64,000 nucleotides of DNA from Daphnia carinata. Its lineage: Eukaryota; Arthropoda; Branchiopoda; Diplostraca; Daphniidae. The stretch spans positions 1,623,679 to 1,687,678 of the forward strand of contig NC_081337.1 in assembly GCF_022539665.2 (NCBI RefSeq), in the 5' to 3' direction. A program made the position numbers and the translations under genes. The notes beneath the pieces are model-generated. The model had not been told where the DNA came from. It ran no database searches and was given only the letters and a program-made list of their open reading frames with translations. This document shows positions 40,009 through 50,401 of this stretch, one piece after another (within the stretch, counting starts at the first letter, position 1; the number at the start of each line of letters is the position of its first letter).

Positions 40009-40330
40009 TTACTTTCTGGCTGACTTACTACTGTCTGTTTCTGACATGCAACGACATAGGTCTTCCCAAACCATGCCGTACCCAACGACATAAGTACATG
40101 TTGTGTGTTTTCCTGTGCATCTTTTGGGTGTGCCGGCTTCTTCGATTGATGGGTAGATTAACGAGTTTGGTGCGCTTGGTCGTGGAGGGCACACTTGACT
40201 TTGTCTTTCCATTGTCAATTGTGTAGGGGCGGGTGTTCTTATGAACGGTTGTTCGATGGCTATTTCTGAATGATAATTCGTTTCTCGTGCCGGTATCATT
40301 GATGCAAGTTCGTGGTCTTCCTCTACGCCA
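40009..40330 (-). pseudogene. env: Env cytoplasmic tail of element B, out of frame
   Basis: A 96-residue frame ends with C-T-G-K-H-T-T-C, T-Y-V-V-G-Y-G and M-V-W-E-D-L-C-R-C. In element A the same motif is fused in frame to the env C-terminus, so this is the tail of the B Env, separated by a frame change near 40330. Confidence 0.65.
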
Positions 40331-43300
40331 TCATCGTATCGGCTTGTAAACTTTCGGTTTCGGCGGGTATGTTCTTTTAATTTTTGAGATGGGGTTGCAA
40401 ATGATGAAGATTCTTAAACATATGAGAAATAACACAAATCCAATCGCTGAAAGGCCTATTATTTTCAATTTGTCGAACCATGAATACATGTGGCCTATTT
40501 GATTATCTTGTTCTTCTGACATCACTATATCTCCAACAGAATTGGAATTTCCTTCTTTCATTCTGCCAACTAGGTCATTTAGGATATTTAATTGCTCCAT
40601 TTCCATTGTCTCGTGTGCCGGATGACTTTTCAGCGAGAAATCGAAATCATTAAGGTGGAGTTCTTCAAACTCCGTAATGAGGTCTAGATTAGGCATGTGG
40701 ATGCTAGGTTTCTGTCGTATCCAATCTCCTGTTGTAGAGTTGTGTTCCCAGGTGTGTGGATTTCCATTCAAGTTCACTAACGGTGTTTTCCAAAAACAAT
40801 CGGAAAATGGGTGAATTGACCATCCATCTATTCCGATCGTACAGTTTTTTCCTTCGTAAGTAAAGAACGGTTGAAATCCACATTTTGTCTCATTTGCTGA
40901 TATAAATATTCTCTTGGCTTCGCATTGTTGAAGTGTCATTGCTTCACCGAAGCCTTGTAGTCTCATGCAGATTGGTAAACCTACTGCTGCTGCGGCCAAA
41001 ATTCCATTTGTTTGAGCTAAGATGACAGCTTGTGTTCTTTTGATGGCCGATAGTTGACAATACACATCTCGAATTTCTTTTGCGAGCTTGTTCTCGTGTT
41101 CTGTTTCAATACTGATTTTGTATTGGTCGTGCATTTTGCTTATTTCGTATTTAATCTTTTCGTTGAATTCCTCGATGTTTTTGGGGAGACCGCTTTCTAT
41201 ATTTTCAGTATTTGATGATTCTTCTGATTTCTGGTCCATTAACAGGGACTCTGCTGGCGGTAAATTTTGAATGTTGTCTTCTTCAATGGCCTGAACTTGA
41301 TTTTCTTCTGTTGTAGTCGTTGTTTCTACTGTAGCTAATTGGGTCATCCTGGCTGTCTGTGTTGACGGTTGTGGGGTCGTCGAACTCTCTTTTACTGTCG
41401 TCGTACTTTGCGTAGTTGTGTTTAGCTGGCGCGTTGTTGTTGAATCTGTTGTTGTGGAACTCGTAGTGGGCATAGTTGTCGTTGACGTAGGTTTAGTAGT
41501 TGTAGTGGTTGTTGAAGTCGAAGTTATTTTTACAGTTTTCGTCGGCCTAGTTATAGTGGTCGGTTTAGTGCTTGTTGACGTGATCGTCGGTTTTGTAGTT
41601 GCTGAGGGTTTTGTTGAAGTTGACGTCATACTTGGCTTAGTTGTAATTTTATGTGTTGTTGTGATTTTGTTTGTTGCTGTGGTTATAATTGGCCTAATTG
41701 TAGTCGTAGTTTTTACCGTTGTTTTTGTCGTTGTTCCCAATGTTGTTTTTATTGTTGGCTTCGTAGTCGTCGTCGCGCTTGTCGTTGTTGTGGATTTTTC
41801 TGTTGTGGGCGTGGCAGGGGGCGGGACCGATGTTTCATTCCTTTCTGATTGGTTGTTCACTTCTCTTTGCATCAGTGGTGGAATGTATGGGAGGTTTTTC
41901 CCGTCCAATGGGTGTTGAGTGTGTAGTGCAATGATGGCTGCCGCTGAAAGCGTTTTTGGCTGGTTGGGGTTCCGATATTCGAAGCTAAAATGTTGTTTTT
42001 GGCTGGAGCCGTGACAATGCCCCAGGCTCACTCGTCCTACTCTCTGTGTTAGACACTTTCTGTCTGATGAGGGTGAATGTAACCCTGTTCTATCTGTTGC
42101 CATGAGCTGTCCTGTGTGTTCGAAAGTGCCCCAAATTGATCTGGTTTTTGCGCATTCCTGGAGCACTAACATTGTCGTATTGGCTTTGATACATGTGTTT
42201 GTATTGAAAGGTCTGATTGTAAAATCAGATGTGTATTCAAAAGCTTGTCCTCTTTCTGTCGGTTTGCTACAGTTGGCTACCGTTGTTTGTGTTTGCACTA
42301 GTGCATCATTGCTGCTTACAAATTTTCTTAGTTCTTCTTGACATCGTGGCCACTGTTTGTCACATTCTTCCAACGTCATTTGTTTGTTTACTCCGTGGTG
42401 TGTTAGACATTTCTCATTTGGTGCTTTTCCATTCTTCAATAGTCCCCAGGCAATCATGTCCCAGATTATATTTCCGCTACCGTGATTAGTTTTTAAAATT
42501 CCTCCGAATAGTGGTGAATTAATCGTAGTTGTGATTGCCTTTCGTTGTTTTTGTTGAATTTCCTGCATTTCTGCCAACGTTGTGTCCGGGAAATTTTCTA
42601 GGATGTCTGGATTGGTATTTATAGTTTCGAAGATCCATTTTTGTGTTACGCTGTTCTTGTCCTCTCTGCACTCTGTTAGTATTATTGTTTGCTGGGATCC
42701 GACTGTAATACAGAGGTTTGATTCTTGTGAAATTAATTGATAATTTTGTTGATCTAGGATCCATCTTGTAGAATATTCAGAACATTGTCCTACGATCATT
42801 TTGTTTGCTTCTCCTTCTGTAATACATCTATCACCGTTCTGTACTCGGATTTTCTGGTCAACGATGTATTCAAATTCTGATCCTTGTGGAAGTGGGTCAT
42901 CGTTCTTGAGACGAAAGTGTGAGGTCAACTGGTTGCTTTCTTCGGGTTTGTATTCTATGTATATCGTTGCGTTGTAGTTTACGAATCGGTCTTTCTCCCC
43001 GATTCTGACTGATTGTGGATATCCCATTCTTATTGGTCCCCAGGCGTACGAAATGCTGTAAAGACGTTTGCCTGAGTCTTTAAGAGGAGTGTTGAGCAAG
43101 AATGTAACTTCCTGTTGAATGGATCGTTTCCGTTTGGTTAACTGGAGTTCCCTGTAGTCTTTGCACACCGATGTATCTAGGTGAGCATTCTGTAGACATG
43201 TATGTATAGTTGTTTTGAACATCTCGTACAGTTTTCTTGTAGTTTCGGTTGGAAAGATTAGGTATGTGAGCGGTATGCCCACAACTTTGTATCCTTGTGG

Positions 43301-44053
43301 TGTTATATCCCGATCTGGTTTGTTGAGGAATGAAATCTCGATCTGTCGATTGGTGTCGTAGAGACGGCTGCTGTTCTCGTGTTCTGGCATCCTTGGAAGT
43401 TCTAGGTATCCGTTTCCTTTAAACAACGTTTGTGTGTACGAATTGCTTGTTGTTCTATCGCTCCACACAATTGTATTCTGATTCTGGATTAAGTGTCCTT
43501 CTTGTTGTGTGGTGTTCAGAGGTCCGAACGGGCTTTCAATTGGATCGTCTGGCTTTTCTTGTCGTAGCGTGATTCGTTCTGCAATACAGTTGAGGGTATG
43601 GTATTGTTTTATGGCATACCATTGCCCTTCGCCTGTTGGGGTAGCTGTGAAACTTAGTCCTGCTGGTCCGGTCTGCATGTTGTTATCGCCACACTTCTTG
43701 TCGTTTACCATTCTCCAGCATTCCAGTGGGGTAATTCATTTAGTTTCTTGTGAATATATTGTGTCGAAAGATCCTATCCAAAATGATCCAGTTATTTTCT
43801 TTGTTTTTATCCATTGCTTGCAGGTCCAGCCTTTCCAAGAAGCTGCTGGTTTCTGTGTCGTTTTTAAAGTGTACAACGTGGGTATTTTGGGTAAGTGAGT
43901 TGTATCTGATTCTTTGTTGTTGCAGTAATATGGTGCCTCTATATCTAAAATTCCTCTGGTCTTTACGTTCTTGCAGTCGCATACGGTTGAATAGATGGGA
44001 TATGTGGATGGAATGATGGTGAGTAATTGGATGAGTAATAGTATCAGTTCCAT
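40331..44053 (-). pseudogene. env: Env glycoprotein of element B, nearly complete
   Basis: One continuous frame of 1,240 codons interrupted only by an in-frame TGA at 43738-43736. Order: signal peptide (residues 1-19); Cys-rich N-terminal domain; dibasic site K-R-K-R near residue 307 followed by S-I-Q-Q-E-V; two trefoil-lectin-like Cys regions with Q-K-W-I-F-E and similar (about 400-480 and 560-670); Thr-rich mucin-like block (about 740-900); C-terminal domain with L-P-I-C-M-R-L-Q-G-F-G and D-G-W; membrane anchor (about 1195-1220). Very large for a retroelement Env. Expected role is membrane fusion and entry. The fusion-protein family was not determined; the C-terminal block is shared with the unrelated element D. 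Confidence 0.85.
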
Positions 44054-44076
44054 CTGCGAAAAGAAAATTTGGACGT

Positions 44077-46002
44077 TTAGAATCTCGATACTTCGTGGCG
44101 TTGCCGTAAGTTGTATCGTGGATTCGTCATTCTAGTGCGTGCAGGATTATCTGGTATGGGACCGGGGATATTTGGTGCGATGATAATACAATTCTCTGCC
44201 TCTGCTGTTTGACGTATACGCGTTCTAGGGACAGGCCTTCTTTCGTTGTTACTGAAGTTTTTCCTTGGCCTTCCTGGTCCTCGTCGTACATTTTCATTTT
44301 TTGGTTGGTGTGACGCACAAGATGATCTTCCTGTTCCTTGGTTTCCCGGGACGTAGAGTTTTAGGCGGTTGACGTGTACTATCGATTTTAGTCTTGCATT
44401 GTCTGCGTTCTCAATCTCGTAAGTGAGATCTGAGAAATTTCTGATGATTTTAAATGGTCCATTCCATCTGTTGGTGAATTTTCCGGCAGTTGGTGGAGCT
44501 TTCAGTAGCACAAAGTCACCTATGTTGTATTTGATTGCTTTTGTTCCTTTGTCGTAATATCTTTTTTGTTTTGTCTGTGCCCGAAATAGGTGTTCCTTCG
44601 CTAGTTGCTGAGCCTTCTTCCATTGATGTGAGTACATTACACGGGTGTCTTCGTATGTTTCGTACCGTCTATCTATTTTGATGTCGTTTGGGAGCACCGG
44701 TTGTCTCCCGAAGAATAGAAAGAATGGGTTTTGCTGCAGTGTTGATTGCTTCGCTGTGTTGTAGGCAAAGGTGACAAATGGTAGATATTTGTCCCAATTT
44801 TCTGGTTCGTCCGTTACGTAGCAAGCTAGCATGTCACATAGGGTTCTGTTAAATCGTTCTACTAATCCGTCTGTTTGGGGGTGGTATGCTGTTGTTCTGA
44901 TTTGTCTGATTTTAATTAATTTGCAAATATCTTGGATTAAGCTCGACAGGAAGTTAGTCCCTTGATCTGTTAGGACGACTTCGGGGGATCCATATTTTGT
45001 ATAAATATCATTAACCAAGATTGTAGCAATTGTTTGGGCAGTCTGGTCTCTCATTGGTACTGTAAAAACGAAACGACTGGCGTAATCTGATAGGACTAAA
45101 ATATACTTATGTCCCTTTGCGCTTTCTTGAACGGGGCCCACAATATCCATCGCAAGTCTTTCCCACACCCTTTCGGCTGGGGGCATAGGTTGCAATGGTG
45201 CTTTAATTCCTCCCACAGCTTTGCGTTTTGCGCATTTAAGGCAATTTTTGATGTGTTCTGTTACGTTTTGTCGCATGTGTGGGAAGAAGTATTGCTCGCG
45301 AAGTCTGGCTACTGTTTTTTTCGATTCCTAAATGTCCTGCCATCATGTGATCATGATTTGCTCGTAAAATTCCGCTGATTAACGGTACAGGGACTACTAA
45401 TTTTCCTTGTCTATCTGTTAATAGACCTTTTTCATTGATTATAAAGTTGCTTGAGAATCTTTTATTTCTATTTTTCTGGCTATCTTCTTGTATTTTCATC
45501 ATTAGTTTTTGACAATATTTATCTGCTTGCTGTAGTTCTATCCATCTGTCTTCTCTCCAAGACCTTTTACTTTCACTTCCAATTTCTCTTTCAAAACTTA
45601 CGCTCTTCTTTTGAAGACTTTCCCTCTCAAAACTTTCGCTTTCTTTTTGAATACTTTCGTTTTCTTTCTCCAGCTGTTCTTGTTTCTTTAATCTTTCGAT
45701 CCTTAGCTTTTCTTTTAAACTTTCACTTTCTTTTCGAATATTTTCAAGCTCTCTTATGACAGTTCCTCTTTTCATTGCCCTTGTTTCTACTCGTGCTATT
45801 GGCACTATGGGAATACGGCTTAGGGTGTCAGCATTTTGGTGCGACTTCCCAGGCCGGTGACGATGTCGAATTCTTGTATTTTTAGTGCCCATCTAGCTAA
45901 TCTTCCTGCGGGTTCTGTCTTGCTCATTAACCATTCTAAAGGTTTATGGTCTGTAAATACGGTGAATCTGCGTCCGTATAGATATGTCCTAAACACATCG
46001 TT
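44077..46002 (-). pseudogene. pol: pol 3' part of element B: RNase H end, coiled-coil linker, integrase
   Basis: 46002-45820 encodes the end of RNase H (F-T-D-H-K-P-L-E-W). 45892-45236 has A-D-T-L-S-R, then a Lys/Glu/Ser-rich linker of about 90 residues likely to form a coiled coil, then the integrase zinc-binding start (H-M-M-A-G-H). 45276-44077 (399 residues) has C-L-K-C-A-K-R-K, M-D-I-V-G-P, L-T-D-Q-G-T-N-F and G-L-V-E-R-F-N-R (D, D, E catalytic residues) and ends with an R-G-P-G-R-P-R-K AT-hook-like tail 23 bp before env. Frame changes lie near 45830-45890 and 45260. RT, PR and gag are absent: the element is cut at 46002. Confidence 0.85.
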
Positions 46003-48007
46003 TCGCGTTTTCCAAATGGCAATAATGGCATAGATTTTGCTGAGGAAGAACACGCTGAAAATCTTTTCAGTCGTTTCGACGACGAGGTGTTAGCTTCTAC
46101 CGAAGACGTATTTTCTATCGATAGCGATGATTTTCCGGTTTCTTCTGAATCAGAATATAGTAGTGACTCTGAATCGACAGTTGACAGGGACGATGGTGCA
46201 CAACCTGATGAAAGTGATTACGATGAGGAACACAACGGGTCGCATAATTTACGCCATTTGCTTGCTTTATGGGCAGTAACATTGGGGGTTCATCAAAACG
46301 CAATTGATGCATTGCTAGCCATACTCCGTTTATTTCAATGGGGATTAGATTTACCAAAAACCTGCCGAACCCTTCTGAAAACGCCTCGCAATGTCAACGT
46401 AAAATCACTTTCTCCCGGCAAGTATTACCACCATGGAATTTTAAAAGGTCTGGAATCAGTTTTAAACGTTATGCCGGCTTGTAGTGCTCTTGATCATGTC
46501 GACATTTTTGTTAATATTGATGGTCTCCCCATTTCCAAAAGCAGCGGTGGACAGTTTTGGCCAATTTTAGGGATCATCACCAATGCTAAATGTAGAAAAG
46601 TATTTCTTATTGGACTTTACCATGGTGATGCCAAACCTGATTCCACAGAAGAATACCTTACAGACTTTATTTTGGAAGCTAAGGCTTTAAGTGAAAGTGG
46701 TTTTATTTTTCATGGCCGGCGCTTATCATTCAGAATATCCGCATTCATATGCGACGCGCCTGCGCGTTCGTTCATTTTGAATACTAAAGGTCACACAGGT
46801 TATTTCGGTTGTGGGAGATGTATCCAACAAGGGGAATTTGAAGGTAGGGTAGTTTTCTTGGAAAGAAATTCGACTCTAAGAACTGATTACTCCTTTAGAA
46901 ACCGCGCTTATGAGGAGCATCACCATGGTGATAGTATTATTGAGAACTTAGATTACCTTGGTATGGCGAGGGATTTCCCAGGTGATCCAATGCATTTAAT
47001 TGATTTAGGGGTGACGAGAAAGCTTTTATTGACGTGGATTAGAGGTCCACTCCCAAGAAGACTTCACAAAAGTTTAATAGACTCTATGAGCTCCCGCCTG
47101 GAAACTTTAAGCAAATTTATTCCAAGAGAATTCGCACGGCGTACGAGATCATTGAAGTTTGTTGATCGCTTCAAGGCTACAGAATTTGGATTATTTAAAG
47201 CTGTGTTGGTCCTGTGGTTCTTTTGGGGATTTTGCCCAATCGATTGTATAATAACTTTATCGTTTTTCATGTTGCAGTGCGAATTCTGTCATCATTCGCG
47301 TATTGCATAACGCACAATGATTATGCAAGGGAATTATTAGATTTATTTGTTAGGGAGTGTGAATCAATTTATGGCACATACTTCTTGTCCTTCAATGTCC
47401 ATTATTTGATTCACACTTGTGATGATGTTTTGCGTTTTGGTGCTTTGCCAAACTATTCAGCCTACGCTTTCGAAAATTATCTTTTTTCTTTAAAGAATCT
47501 TTTGCGCAAGTCCAATCAGGCATTGCAACAGGTAGTTAAACGTATTCTGGAAATAGGACAATTCCAGAATACGTGTTACAATGCAAAATCATCGGAAACT
47601 GGACGTTTTTTAAACAGCATGATAGTGGTCCTTTAATTCCCCACCTCGTATTTTCCAAGCAATTTAAGGAAATGCAATTGGGTCCCTGGTTTCTAAGTTG
47701 TAAGGGACCTGATCATTGTGTTTATCTTGATTCTTCTATTGTTTTGGTCGAAAACATCATTCGCGGTAAGAATGGTGATTTCATTATTGGCAGGCGTTTT
47801 CAAGTAAAACGCTCACTCTTCTCTTATCCTCTACCGTCGTCGTCGTACGAAATATATACGGTGGGAGCTATATCAGAATTACTTGAAGCGTGGCCAGTGG
47901 CTGAAATTAAATGCAAGGCGGTCATGTTGCCAACTTTTTCGGAAAACAGTTGCGCAGTGGACGGTACGTTTTCGGTTTTTCCTCTTTTGATGGAGGCACA
48001 CACTTAG
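46003..48007 (+). pseudogene. Transposase of the DNA transposon (N-truncated, two frameshifts)
   Basis: Frames 46003-47225, about 47225-47585 and 47585-48007 join into one protein type common in animal DNA transposons. An acidic start is followed by a catalytic-like region with V-D-I-F-V-N-I-D-G-L-P-I, F-I-C-D-A-P-A-R and H-T-G-Y-F-G-C-G-R-C (a Cys pair). Then come G-D-P-M-H-L-I-D-L-G-V, N-V-H-Y-L-I-H, D-D-V-L-R-F-G, F-E-N-Y-L-F-S-L-K-N and a C-terminal domain with F-S-Y-P-L-P-S-S-S-Y-E-I-Y. The reading frame is open at 46003, where element B cuts off the N-terminus. Would mobilise the element if intact. Confidence 0.75.
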
Positions 48008-48252
48008 GGAGTGAAGCAATTGGGGTGAAGGGGGGAGTAATGAACTTTATTCTGATTTTACTTTTCTTTTATTTAGTCTAAACTTTTTTATTTTTCCTTT
48101 TTTATTGCGCAATACTCTTTAATTAGAGCGGTGTAACGATACACTTCCACTAGGAGTAGAATAAATGTACGATGTTGCAAAAAATAGGGGTGGTGCTATA
48201 AGCTGGTGAGCTACACCGTCTGTTTTTTGTTTTTTTTATTATTGTGGAATAG

Positions 48253-49843
48253 CACCATTTCTTATTATTGGAAGGGCCGGACGACGATCCGTGGGTGCAA
48301 GCAGTTCCTATTTCATGGTACGACAATGGATTCTGCTGGTGGCCTCCTAAGTCCAAGTCTAAGGATGTGTCCCGCTTTATAAACTTAGGCTACGAACCTA
48401 ACAAGAAAACTTGGGAGTCTTATCCAGCTAGGGTCAGGAAAACCTACGGTATTTTTTTATTTTTATCTCTACTTTTCGTTAATTTTGATAAAAATTAGCA
48501 ACATATGCTGAAGCTAGAAGACATGAAAATAAAGTAGTACAAAATGAGGACATCGCAACAACAGAAGATGAAAAGGACAGGAGAATCAGGAGAACTAGGA
48601 AGATCAAACTCCCGTTCGACAACAGTGTTTCCCCTCCCCCTTCGAAGGACAAACAGTTGAAGTCAAGATATAGGGAAATTGTGTCTTCTTCGGATGACGA
48701 CAGTTGTCCTATTCCTCCAGTTCCTCCATGTAAAATAATTTTAAGTAGGTTTATTAATCTTTACTTTCAATCAATTCTGCGTTAATTCAATGTATTATTT
48801 TTTAGATAAATTGAGCGTTGCTGGAAGCCCGGCCAATAAAAGTGGGAATGGTGGGAATGCACTACCAACGTGCTCCGAGCTTATGCTTCCCCATTCAAAT
48901 TCCGATGCGCAATCAGATGATAGTATTGACCATTATTCACCTGCAGGTAATATTTCGTTTGATTTATAGTAATTTTATTAATAACAACTATTAATAATAC
49001 ACTGTTTTCCTTTTCAAATGAAAGGCACATCCAAGTCCATTACATGTACAGCTCCACCTGTTTCTGTAGTTCCAATAAGAAGCTCCACTACGACTAAAAG
49101 GAGTAGCTTTGTCGAGATCAGAAGTGGAGGTAAGCTTTAAAGTTTAGATTTTTATTAATTTCATTTACATATTTTTAATATACTTTTAGAATCCCGCGAC
49201 GAGTTTCTTCAGCGTGGCATTATAACCATTGGCCATGACACACGCGACAACAACGTCATTGGTGCAGTTTTACTGGAACGTCTCGATCGTATTGAGACTG
49301 CGTTTGTCGCCATGAGAAAGTCAGATGGAGATGCCGACGAGGATTTCATGCAAATGCTGCCCCTCAACTCTATGGATGATTTTTACATATTCAACGACGA
49401 TTTGAAAAGCAAATCAATGTCACAACGTTTGGTAATTTTTTTTAATTATTAAAATTTGAATTAAATTAAACTTCAGGTGTTGTCTGTTTTTTGTTTTTTT
49501 AAATTTTTTCTAGAAAACTCACCTGATCGAAATAGGGGGAAACACCCCAAGAACAATTGTTAGATCAATCGCCCGGCGGCTTATGACCAACGAACTAGGC
49601 AAATCTTTCAGCTGGTTTCGACATCGTAATAACAAAAAGCTAGCCGATACCAACATCGGAAAAGTGATAATTGGTATTTATTTTAAATATTCATGTTATC
49701 CGTTTCATTCGTTAATACGTATTGATCTTTCAGCTGCATCGGTACGTAACACGCCATTGATTACAGAGGCAGATGTTAAATCAGCCATGATTGACATGCT
49801 GCGACACTGTAAAGACAAACCTCGCACGGTCCCTGTTCTATGA
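48253..49843 (+). CDS. DUF4806-type protein, seven exons, in the DNA transposon
   Basis: Exons 48253-48448, 48499-48744, 48806-48946, 49025-49129, 49190-49431, 49514-49673, 49734-49843 have GT/AG borders and matching phases, giving 399 open codons and a TGA stop. Introns are 50-82 bp. N-terminal W-V-Q-A-V-P-I-S-W-Y and C-W-W-P-P; a Ser/Lys-rich middle; then the C-terminal DUF4806-like block with M-L-P-L-N-S-M-D-D-F, E-I-G-G-N-T-P-R, L-M-T-N-E-L-G-K-S-F-S-W and M-I-D-M-L-R-H. The first coding exon and start codon are not identified. Function is unknown; the family occurs in animals, often in repeated genes. Its place between transposase and right TIR suggests it is a second transposon protein. 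Confidence 0.75.
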
Positions 49844-50207
49844 GTCCCATCATCATTCCATTCATCATCCATTCACAAAGAAAAAATTTTTTTTTTCTTT
49901 ATGTTTCTCGTCTATATTCACAGTCGGTCACAGTCACACAGACACAGTCAGCCCGAATAATGTTGAAGCAATGTTTTGTTTTTGTTTTTGTAGTCAGACA
50001 AATGATTTCTTTATGAATCTGTTTTCCTTTTTTTGTTTTTGATCTGCATATGGTTGTGCAACACAAGGTTCCTCATGTTCATTAATCTGGTCATGTTTCA
50101 ATACAAAGATCAAATAATAACAACAGTCTTTTCTATTTCACGATTTTATTTTATTAATCAATAAAACGAATGAATATGCAGATATCCCTTACATGTCCAA
50201 ATTATAG
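49844..50207. other. 3' flank of the DUF4806-type gene
   Basis: AT-rich, no ORF or RNA gene supported. Likely 3' UTR and spacer before the right subterminal repeats. Confidence 0.45.
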
Positions 50208-50399
50208 CCGTAATAAGTCCGGTCCGATATCCTTCGGATGTCTGACGGCGCTGTTTTGGGCGGTCAAAACCAACAAAAAAAACATCCGTCGGACAGCCCG
50301 AAATCCGATTTGGATGTCCGACGGATGTCAACAGGATGTACCTTATATCCGACCTCGACATCTACCGGACATCCCACGGACAGACTTGTGCTATGTGGG
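50208..50399. repeat. Right subterminal repeats and TIR of the DNA transposon
   Basis: About eight variants of a GGATGTCCGACGG-type motif in both orientations, ending in the TIR TGTGCTATGTGGG. The left end (36805-36950) has the matching set. Such clusters bind transposase in CACTA-like elements. Confidence 0.75.
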
Positions 50400-50401
50400 T
50401 T

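Larger units (their letters stand above)
36805..50399. mobile_element. DNA transposon with 13-bp TIRs, inserted in env of element C
   Basis: Starts CCCACATAGCACA and ends TGTGCTATGTGGG, perfect 13-bp inverted repeats, with a TT duplication on both sides. Removing it restores continuity of the env sequence seen in element B. Both ends have subterminal copies of a GGATGTCCGACGG-like motif (36830-36950 and 50215-50390). It carries a transposase and a DUF4806-type gene and is itself interrupted by retroelement B. Short TSD, subterminal repeats and transposase type suggest the CACTA/Mirage/Chapaev group, but the superfamily is inferred. Confidence 0.85.

Noticed and set aside
47214-47636. Separate gene downstream of the transposase
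   Set aside because: It continues the transposase in another frame with typical C-terminal motifs, so it is a frameshifted part of the same gene.
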